A stretch of 64,000 nucleotides of DNA from Cucumis sativus. Taxonomy: Eukaryota > Streptophyta > Magnoliopsida > Cucurbitales > Cucurbitaceae. Positions within the stretch are counted from its first letter, which is position 1, and each line of letters begins with the position of its first letter. This document shows, one piece after another, positions 1 through 12,700 of this stretch. Under the pieces are notes generated by a model that saw nothing but the letters and a program-made list of their open reading frames with translations, was not told the origin of the DNA and did not search any database. A program made the translations under genes and the position numbers. The stretch spans positions 18,548,607 through 18,612,606 of the forward strand of contig NC_026656.2 of the NCBI RefSeq assembly GCF_000004075.3, written 5' to 3'.

Positions 1-750
1 TTTTCTAAGCAAAAACATTTTTTTCAAAACTATTTACTATTTTTTTATTAATTTTTTAAAATATACTTGAAAAGATGTATTTTGAAGAGTTAACAAATGC
101 TTTAATTATTTTCAAAATGACTTATTTTTAAAATTAAACAATTGAAAATATATTATAAACACATCATTAGTTCTTTGGTCTATTTTCTTTTCCATTTTGG
201 TGTCTTATCTTTTCAGTTCTTTTCAATGTTTTTTTTTAAACGTAATTTTTTTCTTTTCTTTTCAACGTTCTTTTAAATGTTTTCATATCAATTATCAATT
301 ATTTTCCTTGGCACTAATAAATTTGGCGTGCAATTATGGATAATGCAAACCCTCTTGATTTAATAAAGGACTTTTTATTCACTTCCAATCGTGAACATTA
401 ATTTTCTCTCGATTCTCAAATTTTGAAACATTATGTATTTCTCATTTTTATATGAAACATGTTGTGCATAAATTATATAAGTTAAAGAAATGGCTTTTTT
501 TTTCCATTTTCTGTTTTTTAAAAATAAGCATCTCTTTTCTTTTATACAACATATAATAAAAATCAATAGAAGTAAATGAAGCATAGTACTAACGATCTTC
601 CAAACCCATTCCTATTCCATTTGTAATAAAAACCAATAAAAAAATATAAAAAAAATAGATACTTCTAATTGTTATACAAGAAAATTAACCTTTATAATTG
701 ACATGAACTTATTTCTTAAGTTTGAAGATGGAATGTATCATGTTTCAACT

Positions 751-850
751 TGTTATACTAAAAAAATTATTAGAAAAAACACTATATTAGATTTTCAAAT
801 TGTTGTACTAAAAAAATTATTAGAAAAAACACTACGTTAGATTACATTAG
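751..850. repeat. Tandem duplication of a 50-bp unit
   Basis: The block from 751 (tgttatactaaaaaaattat) recurs at 801 with only a few differences for about 43 bases, then diverges. It is an AT-rich local duplication with no coding content. Confidence 0.75.
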
Positions 851-909
851 AAAAATTTATTTAGATTTTCTATTAAAATTTTATTTGAAAAGTATACACA
901 CATTCGTTG

Positions 910-1017
910 TCAATTTTGTTAATCCAACCTTTCGAGAACTTTAACACACGTGTAAGAATTAAATGCAAATGACAAATTTCAATTTTGTTAATCCAACCTT
1001 TGAAGAACTTTAACACA
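910..1017. repeat. Pair of 39-bp direct repeats, period about 69 bp
   Basis: The segment at 910-948 (tcaattttgttaatccaacc, continuing to aactttaacaca) recurs at 979-1017 with two or three differences, and a different 30-bp spacer lies between. It is a local duplication of unknown role. Confidence 0.75.
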
Positions 1018-2425
1018 ATCACAATTTTCAAATATGATACATACAATTAACTAATGGTAGTTTAATTTTTTTAAAAAAAAACTATATGCTCCACGCGATA
1101 TTACAAAAAAAAATAATTAAAAACTAGAAGCAATTTACTTAATTTTTATTGTTAAAAGCTCTAAAGAAACAAAAGTAATAGATCTTCGATTAAATCTTCA
1201 AAACGCACGCGAATTGACTTCAGAATTTTTGAGTCAAGAGGAAGTTTCTTTTTTCTGTTAAGAAAACGTATTCTTCCATTATGAATTACTTTCCTCGAGT
1301 TGATGAAATGACGTAGGGAGACTTATCTTTTTTTGTTTAAACGAAAGTTTTCAATCTAGAAGGATACAGCTGCCACATCGCTACTACACATTACAAATAA
1401 AATATTTCATAATTAATCTATTCAAAGCATTGTTTTAAATATATCTAAAATATAAGTCACTTATAAAAGAAAAATAAAATTTAACTAAAAGTCACACGGC
1501 AAATCTCTCGAAGTCATCACATTCCATTTCTATATCTTGCAAGTTTACTATTAAAAAAAAGTTTGCGTAGCCATATCACAAATATGAAATATATAATGAC
1601 TGCTTATTGGGATGATTGTTGTGTTCATTAGCCTTTAGATTTGTTTATCGGTGGGTTATTTAGAGATTAAACCCCCAAATTTTGAGTAACAATGACAAAG
1701 TGAGGGTAGTTTAGGAGATAAAACACCTATTTTAGTATTTTAGAAGGTGATAGTTTGATAGATAACTGCAAGATCTTTCAGCTTATTTAGTAAGCAATTA
1801 ATTTAAAAAGAAAAATATTTGAATGTATTTGACAGATTTAAACTCAATTTTTTTTTGTAAAGTCCACCCAATTATCAATTAAAACTTTTGATTTAGAGTA
1901 CAATTTGATACTTCCCCAAAATTACGTGAAAGAAATACATTAAAAGGTATGGATAAGAATAAGTTTGTGTCGATTCGATTTTCAGTTACAAAAGTATGCT
2001 TTCTGAGATCTGCCCATACATTTTGTTTTGGGTCATTTGGAAACATCGTGATATAAAATATGTATATATATATATATATTATTATTAGATAGAAACTAAA
2101 ATATATTTACTTTCTTTTTCTTTTATACTGCACTCGTGAGGCCATAAAAATAGTGGACTTCAAGAAAGGAAACGGGCATAATGAATCATAGATCTAAAGC
2201 AAGACATGATGACTCCATACAAAAACTTGTAGCAAACATAAAATGGCTTCATTTTTTTTCCTACCATTGGAAATACAACCATTTGTTATGGAATCGCTTT
2301 CCGGGGATCAGTAACACTACAAGGTTAAATCAATCACTGTACAGAGCATATCAATTTCTGGCTTTAAAATTGCTACCCTAAAATACTTGTATCAAATACC
2401 ACTACAACTATAGTTAAAACTTAGG

Positions 2426-5400
2426 TCAGTGAATTTCTGACCCATTGACATCTTCAAAATTATCATTACCTCTTGCTTGTCTAATAACAAACTGATCAAC
2501 AATTTTAACAGTGTGCACCGGATCTTGATGTGGTGCAGCCGCCTTCCACTTGCTCGGATACGACCTCTGGTGGCTCATCTTCTGACCACCTTCCATTTCT
2601 CTTGCCTCCCCTTCCCACTTGGAATCCAACTTCCATTCTTTTGGAACCTGCAAAGTCAAAGATGAGAATCAAGATAAAGATAACTTGAAAATAAGAACGT
2701 GAAACAAATGGGAAACAAGTGGGAGTTATGTGAGAAGTTTTGTGGAGTAACCATCAAAAATTGTTTCTAAGATCCTAAGGCTCGAGCCAACATACCATCA
2801 GGATTATTTATCCACGTGAATTTCAGTTTTGAAAGATAAAATCTCTAGACGTGGTCTGATACTCTTAATAAATAAACCATTGCATTTCCATTAGATATGA
2901 AAAACCACGTTTACCTTGTCAACAGCAAGAGTAAAAACTTCGAGATCGCCATCACGGTTGATGTGAAACCGAGTGAATGACTTATAATTTGCAATTCTTA
3001 GTGAAGAGAATGCTTCATCAAAGTGAATGTGGAGCCAATTAATGCATATGTATAAATAGCTTCCGAAAACAAAGGAGACAACCGGTGTCGAAAAAACCCA
3101 GAAATAAAAGAAGACGGACCCATAGTATATCATAGCACCTCCCCGAGAAAGTGAATCCATTCCATTCTTGCAAATATTACTACGTGAGACAGCCATGACC
3201 TAAACACAAACAGCATTCTCTCAACCGTTATTCAAAAAGAAAAAAAGGGGGGAAAAAGGTATATTGGAAATTAGGAAAAAGTTCTCTAACCTCGGGTATA
3301 TCAAATGCAGACATAAGATATTTTATACAGGCTGGATATAGGCCATATGTCCATTCTTCTAATCGGGCACGAAGACCAGTCGGATCAGGAAAGTGCTCGC
3401 CTTCCTTTGTACGGTACCAATCATACAAAGTGTGATAGCCTGCAATGCACAAAAGAAAAATCACTTTCAACCGCTAATACTGCATGATCAAAAACCCTAA
3501 ACCCCTCCTTTTTCTAGATAATCTCCAACAAAAAAGAACTCAAATCTCTTCAAATTCTCATCATTTTTCTATTGCACGCCTAAAAGGCTAAAACAATACA
3601 ATGAAGTATAACTATAATTTTTCCCATCATCTCTCATGGTCATGAAAAACTGGTAAGGCTGCATTAAACAGTAACAAACTCACGACAGTACCTGATGTTG
3701 CTAGTAATTCATGACGGATGCATGTCTCCAATCCCAGTTCCAATAGCAACATAAGAAAAAGTGCTGCAGCAAGATGTGCAGAAACATGAAGAAGCCCAAT
3801 TATTACCCGTTTCTTCTTGGATGCTTTGCTAGGAATAAATGTTACTGCTACAATCAGTAATACAATAGCACCAGCTAAAGATACATATGACTCTCCCAGC
3901 ATGTACAGAAAAGCATTCCACACAGTGCCAAAGAAACTCTTCAAGTGACCCGAAAATGAATCTTCTTGCAAGATGTGATCGAGCTTACACTAGAAGAAAG
4001 TTACAAAACTGGTCATCCACACATTTAAGTACTGCATTACTTTACTGAAAAGCCAAGTGCATTATACGGCCCATTGAGTCTAAGAGGAAGTAAAGAATAA
4101 ACAGTTCACTATGAATCAATGGGGACCCAAAATCGTACAAGTCAAAGATCTCTAGAAGTGAAGGAGGAAACTAAGCTAAATATGAACGAAGAGAAGTCAA
4201 GTAAAAGACATGCTAAAGGAAACCCAAAACTAAAACCTGGCGCAGCTCAGAAGCCAACCTGTGGAAACATAGAAAAGACCAATATAAAGTATATGATGCC
4301 ACCAATGAAATCAAATTGCCAATTTTTCTTCCGGAACTTCAAAATATTTCCTAAAGCAATCTGCACAACGAAAAAAAAGTGCACTAGAAGTTAAAAATAA
4401 AATAAAATAGTAGACCTGAGATAGCACAAATTTTTTTATTTCAAACATTACCCGGCCAGAATCTTCAAAGGAAGGATAGGCAGCCTTGCACTCATATGTA
4501 GACCCACAAAATTTTCGAAAACTACTAAAGACATGGGTTGGGTGTAAAAAAGCCCCACCACAGCCATTTACAAGAAGATGGTGCACATTTACAGACTCAT
4601 CTGATTTAACAGCAGAATGGCGCATATAATGATGCAGGTCTCCAGCAATACGAAGTTTACACCTCCCTTTGAGATAATCACATATTAGGTGCGAGACATT
4701 CTTCCCAGAAACATCCTTCCAGTAACAGTCAAGCAACCAATTTGGTTCATGAGTCATGATGATCACCGAGTCATCAGCTCCCATCTTGATCAAATAAAAA
4801 GAGGATTTGTTCATTATAAGATAGTAACCACAAAAAGGAAAAGTGAGAGATCACCGGAATAATAAAATCAAAAATCAAAGGAAAGAAGTCTTAACCATCA
4901 CAGATAAATGGGAATGAATCATTCAATAAATTAGATTGATATGTGCTACAAATGAAACTCCACAATAGAAATGGCTGGCTAAGTAAATGAGGTGGAAAAG
5001 AAGGATAGGCAAGAAGAGCCTTGGGCCAAGTGACAATTGACACATTAGAGACTAACTATTTCAGCACCTCTTGAATAAATTTCAAGTTAACAAAAACCTT
5101 ACGGAGAAGATACCTTTTCCTGCACAAGTTCTGAAAAGAATTTGAATTGGTAGACATCAATATCACCATGGAGTGCTAGATCCAGACCAAATACCCACCA
5201 TCTTTTAGGAAGTTTCAGGGCAAAATAGCTCTTCTTCTGAGGCATAAACCAACCACCCAACCAGCTCTTATGACATATGTATCTCATATAGGTATGAAGT
5301 CCATCGAACCAATCTATAAAACCAAAAAAAATGCATTAGCTCATTGAGATGATGGGTAATCAGTTCCAAATATTCTCTATACATAGTACTATGACATTAG

Positions 5401-8400
5401 AATTGAAACAGCTCAGATTGAGTAAGGCCACAACCATGATTTCCAGGAATTACATAACACTGAGGTCCATCATATTGCTTCAGTTCAGACATCCAATGAG
5501 GTAACTCAGGCTTCTTCACTGCTATATGGTCTGATTTATACCAAGGCGGAGGTTGAAGAGCATATTCAAAAGGACAAAAGAGACGTCTTTCATATGTGAA
5601 TGCTGATGGATTAGGATACCTGTAGTAATTTCGCATATGCTTTTAGCAAGTAAAAGGTTATTCTAAAAAATCTATCCAAACTACACATGATGTTTTATAG
5701 ATGGAGAGAGAAAAATCATTAATGAAATACAGTTATAAACTTAAGATTTCTAACAGCTTACGCGAGATCCCCCCCTATGAGTAACATGTCTCCACGTGGT
5801 AAGTTGTAAATTGAATCATCTTCAACTATACGGATGGAAGGTTGAGCAAGCAGACGTGCAACACTATAAGATGAATTCCCACCATCCCCAGTATCAGCCA
5901 TGAAATCAAACCATAAGTCATCCCTTTCACTATAGTGATCATATAATAGACCATCCTGTCGAGCTCCATCTTCAAGCTTGCGCATTGCTGCCTAACATTG
6001 GGAAAAAAGGTCAAGAAGTGGAAAACGTTATAATTTACAATTAGAATTCATAAGAGAACAATTTCTTTTAATTTTCAACATAGGAAACTAGAATTCATGT
6101 TAGATATCAAATTAAACTAAAAGGGGAGCAAAGCACAGCCCCAAACCAAGGAATAATACAAAAAATTCTCGGTTGGGGAAGAGATTGCATGAACTGTTAC
6201 CATCAAAGAAATAATATAATTCACACCAAGAAAGACAAACAAAAGTAACATGGTCACGAAAAGTATCTATGGCTATGGCTCTTCTTTTTGTTACTAGAAT
6301 CAATTTCGTTGATGAATGAAATTTACAAGAGAAAAAGATAGCCCCAATACAAAGTAAAAGTAAACCTGAATAATAATAATAAATAATAATAATAATAATA
6401 GTTCTTAAAGTTTATAAATAATAATAATAATAACCCACAATTTTTAGTAGATAACATTTATTCACACAGAGAATGGATCAATATCAAAAGTCTGCCTTTG
6501 AATATGTAAAATCTAGAAACATCTTTGGCAAAAAGGAACCTTATGAAGCATTAAGTGAAAATTCAAAATGAAATTCTAATTTTCAGTACTCTATGAAAGC
6601 AGAAGTGTGCATAAAGTTGAGGTTATTACTACAGCTTCATCCCTCTGAAATTGCAATGTGTCACTGACAGGTATTTACAAGAAGACATTATTTCCTCTAT
6701 GCACTCGTAATGTTTGGGACTCGACATATCAGATATTGCCACTAAAGACAGTCTTAAGACATGAACAACAGGGTAGACCACAGTGCCTAAAATAAGCTAC
6801 TTAACACAATTGGTGGATGCGATTATGGATCCATTCCGAACTAAACAGGGTAGGTAAAATGCAAAAATGTGGATCATAGAACTAAACCTGCATCATGCGC
6901 ATGTCAAATCGACCAACAAAGACAGTCACTGAAACAAGTAGGTCAAAAACAGTCTTGAATAAATCAGCAGAAGTTCTGCAAAAAACCATCAAAATAATAC
7001 TTCAAATGTCTATAACTATGCACACCCAAATTAAAGGAAGAAATTGAGGCCAGGAATCTTAGTCAACATAATACCCTGAATACCAAGGAACCATGTCAAG
7101 GAAATCAGGCTTCATTTGCTTTCTCTTCAGCTTTTCATATTCTTTAACAGATAAAGGATGCGAAAGAGCCCACCTGTTAATCATGCAAAATTGCAAATTG
7201 ATTAAGAAACTAAATAAAAATTATGTTCCACACGCAACTTCAGAATCCACCGATAAATTATTTAAGCTCATTATATGGTAGAAACCAAGTGAAAACTATT
7301 ATAAAACTAACTTCAGCCAATTAACTTCAGAAAGGGAAAACAATATCCTAGATCCATGTGTCAGTTCGGAAAAAAAGTGCTGAAAGTAAAAGCCAACCAA
7401 AATGAATAACAGATAAAAACAAAAGGGATAAAAGTTATTGCTGAACAAAACTAACTATGAGAAACAAAAAGCAACCGGGACCTAAGATAGTATGATTCCA
7501 ACATTCTCAAGTCCAACCTTGATAATTTTCTTCATTAAAACAGTTTAATTATATTCAACCAACAACTCCAAATAGACTGAACAACTAAAAGACCCCAAGC
7601 AATAAAATAGCTAGCAGACTTAAAAGTAAATTCCAATAAGGAACAGAGAGACACAAAAGCACAAAATATCAGAACTATTGCAAGCTTAGCCTAATCAATA
7701 TAACATCAGCTCCTAGCTTCCTACTAAAATTTAAATAAAATGATAGTTAACCAATAGCTTACCCTGTTGACCGTTCCACCACATAGTTTGCAATGTAAAG
7801 GCCAATGAATGTAGCCCAGAGTGAGTATATGGGTGAAATCCCATCAGATGGACCAGTACATGAGCCATTGCAAGCTAACTAAAGCAACGAAAGTAGATGA
7901 CATGAGAAAAAAAATATATATGCAAAGAATTAACACAGACACATACAATAAACTCACGCATTAAACAAAGATGAAGGCAATATACACCTCGCTATAAATT
8001 ACCCACTTAGACAAAAGTGGGTAATCACTTGCGGACCCAACAGGGGCAAACCAAGACGAGCACACCTGATCCTTCAATTCATTTACACGAAGAAATTTTG
8101 CGAGCCAAGTGTTTCGTTCTTCTTTCTTCCAGAAAGAAAACCAATTGGAGGTTTTCCGCTGAAGTGTTCTGTCTTTCAAAACACCATGATTTCCACAGTG
8201 ACTGTAAAACACACAGCAGGCTATACTTATGACCTACACCATGAATGAGAACAATAATTAATATGGCAACAGGAAAAGAAACGATAAATGTTGAGCCATC
8301 CACAGAACTTACAGCACAATTCTGAAAAATTGCCAAAATCTCAGGCCTCTTTCCAGCAACACGTGAGACCAGACCAACGTACCAGAGGCCAATAAAGAGA

Positions 8401-8936
8401 ATGTGAAATACTGTAAGAAACAGAATGGAAGAGATATATATGGTTATGAACATTGAAAGGTTCATCCTTATATCCACTCCCATTGACTGAAAACTTGGAA
8501 GATGATACACAGCTGCCACTAAAATCCAGGCTATGTACCTGAAAACATCAATTACTCAAATTTCCAACAGCACATTTAGACGGCCATAAAATGTCACTAT
8601 GAAACAAACGCAATAAAATTGAGACGGAGAAACTCACCACCGACTGAAATTTGAATAACTGGGCTTAATGGTCTTCCCAATAAATGGTGACGAAAAGAAA
8701 TAAAAGAAACCAAGCAAACATGAGTATATAGACCACCATTTGATATTCTGATCCAATTTTTCGATGAGAGTGTGCATGTTGTCAGAAGATATAAAAAATA
8801 AGCAACCAACCACCACCGCAATAATAGCATGCCGTGAATGTTCATGAGGATAAGGATATGTGTGAGTGAAGATGGTTCGAACCCTCTTCATTTTGAAGGT
8901 ATCTAATAAACCAGCAGAAATGTTTTCAGAAACCAT
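2426..8936 (-). CDS. Polytopic membrane calcineurin-like metallophosphoesterase (15 coding exons, 1025 aa)
   Basis: Coding exons on the minus strand, 5' to 3': 8936-8638, 8538-8313, 8233-7988, 7878-7763, 7173-7075, 6975-6888, 5991-5762, 5619-5435, 5313-5114, 4784-4452, 4360-4259, 3989-3692, 3439-3291, 3199-2915, 2647-2426. All introns are GT-AG, phases agree, and the sum is 1026 codons including TGA. The ATG is the first in the exon that follows a leader intron; the protein begins MVSENISAGLL. Hydrophobic segments lie near residues 37-50, 70-86, 101-113, 124-149, 170-185, 265-285 and 335-350, and after the catalytic domain near 690-708, 730-760, 775-797 and 885-915. The domain between them (about 385-620) has the metallophosphoesterase order ADTGDGG (390-396), GGDLA (431-435), GNHD (494-497), THEP (574-577) and GDLHHY (611-616). 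The motifs place it in the calcineurin-like phosphoesterase superfamily, in a large plant membrane-protein family whose substrate I do not know. The first and last motifs depart from the usual DxH and GHxH, so catalysis is not assured. Confidence 0.9.
6376..6433. repeat. Interrupted AAT trinucleotide microsatellite in an intron
   Basis: Runs of aat repeats, broken by a gttcttaaagtttat segment, lie in the large intron (6887-5992) of the metallophosphoesterase gene. Confidence 0.8.
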
Positions 8937-9449
8937 AGAGTCCTGCACACACAGAGAATACCACTTCGTTTAGATTAAAAAAAAAATTCATAAACAAATC
9001 CTTTCCAACATTTTATACGCTGAAAAAAACGTCTAATACGGCAGGAATCCACGTTTCATCAAATAATACTCAACGGAAATTATAATTCAGGATTTGACGC
9101 ATATTACCCATTGATTTCATTTTGAATGCTTAACTCGCAAGTAGACATTTCTCTATCCTAAAATCCCCCGTCCTCATCAATCTCGAAGAAATCAGAAAAG
9201 AAAACCCTAGTTTCTTCCACACTAGACTCAGCAATCAGACACGACACTAGGCTCTAGACACTAGAAGTTCCACCGGTTAACATGCTCGAGATAACCAAAA
9301 CATAAAAAAGAGCCAGAAATTCAATTCCACGAATGAATAAACCCGAAATCATAGAGCATGCAAAATTGAGCATCATAAGAAGTCGTATTTACAAGAATCA
9401 AACAGGAGAAATAAATTTTTAAAAAAACAGAGAGAAAGAAAATGCATAC

Positions 9450-9700
9450 CAGAAAGAAGAACCGGGAAAAAAGAAAGAAGAAGAGAAAGAGGAAGGACTA
9501 GCAGTGAAGGAAGCAATATATAGAAGAAGAAAGCGTATCAAAGGGTGTATGCATCTGAGAATGTCTGCATTAAAGAACATAACAATGGCATATTCCTTTG
9601 GAACCAAGAAGACGATGACGAGGCTGTCACAGAGAGACTCGACGACACGGGGACTCGCACGTAAAGGAATTGAGAGTTCGAGTGGGAATACATTGACTCG
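9450..9700 (-). other. 5' UTR exon of the metallophosphoesterase gene
   Basis: On the minus strand the sequence reads TTTCTG|GTATGC at 9450/9449, a good splice donor. The coding exon upstream of the ATG has a clean acceptor at 8944-8943 (tgtgcag, exon from 8942), so a leader intron of about 500 bp (9449-8943) is inferred. The exon is purine/pyrimidine biased and contains no convincing coding frame. Its upstream limit is a guess. The pyrimidine-rich stretch near 9750-9790 and the GC-rich block at 9860-9920 are probably promoter or early leader. Confidence 0.5.
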
Positions 9701-9789
9701 GAGATTTGCGTGCCTTTCACGGTTCTTTTCTTTCTTCTCAGAACGGCTTTGGTTTTTTTTTTTTTTCCCTCGTTTTTCTTTTTCTTCCT

Positions 9790-12700
9790 AATTCTTTTTC
9801 AGCGATCCACATTTAATGGTCCTTAAGCCTTGGCCTTTTGGGAATGAACATCCAAAGGGGGGCCTCGTGAGCAATACGGCGCCGTCTCAATTAACTCGAT
9901 CCACTCGCGTTGGACGGAAAAGTTACGTAATTAATTTCTTTAGGCATTATTATTGTTTGTAAACTTGATATTGATATCTATTAATTCTTTTGAAAAAATA
10001 TATATATGATTTTGGAGAGTACGTTTAAATTTTGAGGTCATCCGAAATAAAACTACTTTTATAAAATGTTACGACTATAACCTAATTGTATCACGATAAA
10101 ATTTTGTTATATTTATACAAAAATTTAAAAAATTTGCTATGAAAACAACTAAACTACATATCTAGAAAGTTTCTTGATATATTTTAAAGAAAGATGTTAG
10201 AATTGAGTTCTCGTAGTTATGATAATAAAAAATTATCTTTTTAATGTTCAAGTTTTGAAAATTAAGTATGTTTGATTTTTAAGTTATCAAAATATGTCGT
10301 GTGTATTTTAGACAGAATATATTTAGTTTATGAATTTTCAAATTATATACATTTGATCATTGATAGTTTAAAAAGGCCTTTTAGGATAACTTTAAAATTG
10401 GTTTTATATTATAATAAAAGAAATGTATTTTCTCTCTAAAGCTTCTTTTAACATATCGTTGCATTGTAAAATATCTCGTGATCATATAGATAGAAAAGTG
10501 ATAAAAAAATATTTGGAAGACTTTTAAACATATTCTTAGAATTTTAGAGGATTGAAAAAATTAATTTTGAAAACTTACGAATCAAATCCATTTATTCTAA
10601 AAAAATCTATGACTTAAAGCATAAGTTTTGCAAATTCAAACACCAAATAAATTTATTCTTCAAAACTTGATGACTAGAAATATGATTTATCCTTTTACAA
10701 GTTATAATTTCACCATTACAGATCAATACCTTAAAAATAGTCTTTGTAATAATAAAACTTAAATGAAATACAAACTATCTAGTATGAGCTTTATCGAGCT
10801 ATGTGAATTAAAATTGTAGGGCTTTCTAAATCAAGCCAAATGTGTAATTTAATCGTGGTCATTGCAATTTGTAGACAAATCTCGAAATCTAAAGTTCTTT
10901 ATTCTTAATTTGATTTTTTTTCTTATAGAAATCAACGTATTTAATTAATGCATGTCATCGATAACTTTTCTTTACTGTCAACGAGTTAGCTATCATAGTT
11001 GATATTTGCAATATTTAAATTTGTAATTCAATTTATAAAATTTTTAAATAGTTTTTTTTTAATTATTTTAAAATAGTTTTTTTTTCATATTAATTATTTT
11101 GCCATTAATTATTGCTTTCATTTTCTTATATTCATTATTCTATGTTTTTAAGGTAACACGTTGGAATGCATACCAAAATTAATGAGAATTGAAATGGTAG
11201 TCCTTTTGTCTTCTTCTTTTAAGTTTCATATTTAAAACACACATTTTATAAATTTAAAACTAAAATAAAAACAAATATAATGTCACTTATAGAAATATAC
11301 TAATGGGTTATTGATATAATATGAAATTTTAATACAAATGATAAATATTTTATCTAGTTTGCTATTTTGTATAATTTTTCATTTTATTTTATAACTACTC
11401 CTAAACTAGTTTAATGCAATAATTGCATAAAAATCAAGTTGCATTTTTTTTTTCAAGTTTGTAAGAACAGTTCCACCCATATTTTAAGTTTTTTAAATGT
11501 ATATTCTTACTATTTAATTAAAAAGGTAACTTCTTTAAAATATGTATATTTTGTTAAGTGACTTTCATTTTTGTAATCTTTGGGAGTTATTATATTTTTT
11601 CAATCCAAATCAAATGTTCAAGTAGGGTAAATGAGTTGAATCACGTTATAGGAAGATTTTTTAGACCAACTCTAATTTTTTCGTTGGTCAATTTGTCAAT
11701 CCAAATCCAACCATCAACATTTGAGTTAGGTTCGGGTTATTTACTTATTTTCTTAATTATGTTTGTTATTAACTTAAAATATATGGATTTATCTACAACA
11801 CATATCAATAAGGTTAAATATCAAAACCCAACATATCTATTATTACGAATTATAATATTTATTTATAAGTTATAGTATATGTATACTAAAAATAAAATTA
11901 GAAAATCAAGTAGGTTGGATCTAGTCTACTCGAGTTTTAAAAAAAGTAACCAAAACTCAATCAAACTCTTACAATTTAGACTAGATTGTCCGAAATTATG
12001 ATTTATCAGACATTTGAATAATGCCCCTACTTTCAATTACATTACTTGAAGTTCAATCAATTGCTATTGTATATAAATACTCACACGGAAAGATATTTCT
12101 ACAAGCATTTCTAAACATTTAATTTAAAACATTTAACTATATAATTATATATATTTTTCGTACAAATATGTAATTAGCTTAATTTTTGTTTATTTTTTGA
12201 AAGGTTACTCAAACTTAGTTGTTGTCAATTATACGTTAGCAGTATTTTATATAATGAAACCATAAAAGAATGTCTTGTGGAGAACTTGCATTTATGCGAA
12301 TGCGATAATGTGACTGAGTCGGTGTATATATCACATGGGTGTTGAGAGATAATAATGTTTAGTCGGTCAACAATTTGCTCTACTTTTCTTAATATTGAAA
12401 TAAGAAAACTATGTTCAAAATAATTGGTTGCTTAACTACTTAATATTTTTTTCGTGCAAGAAAAAATATACTTTGATGATCATATATTATATTCCACCTA
12501 TATGCATACTCTTTCATTTAATTATTCAATTACAAAATGTAATTTATCTAAATTTATTTTTTAAATATTATATTATTTTGTAACATTAATGTTCAATCGT
12601 AATCGTCCGTAAATTTTTATTCATTTACAATATTTATAAAATCATGTCAATGTTTTCACCTATAAAGTTGTTAAAAATAGACTATGTAACAATTATAAAT

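Larger units (their letters stand above)
1..2425. other. AT-rich flank with small direct repeats, no gene found
   Basis: No open frame here resembles a protein and I see no RNA gene. The part nearest 2425 should hold the 3' UTR of the metallophosphoesterase gene. A short TA dinucleotide run sits near 2061-2080. Two local direct repeats at 751-850 and 910-1017 are listed separately. Confidence 0.5.

Noticed and set aside
4785-4814. Extended start MNKSSFYLIK for the metallophosphoesterase exon at 4784-4452
   Set aside because: These codons lie in the intron; the acceptor tgatcaag|ATGGGAGCT and phase from the preceding exon explain the true boundary.
11558-11875. 105-codon hydrophobic open frame
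   Set aside because: AT-driven Ile/Phe/Leu/Tyr composition, no family resemblance, no splice or promoter context.
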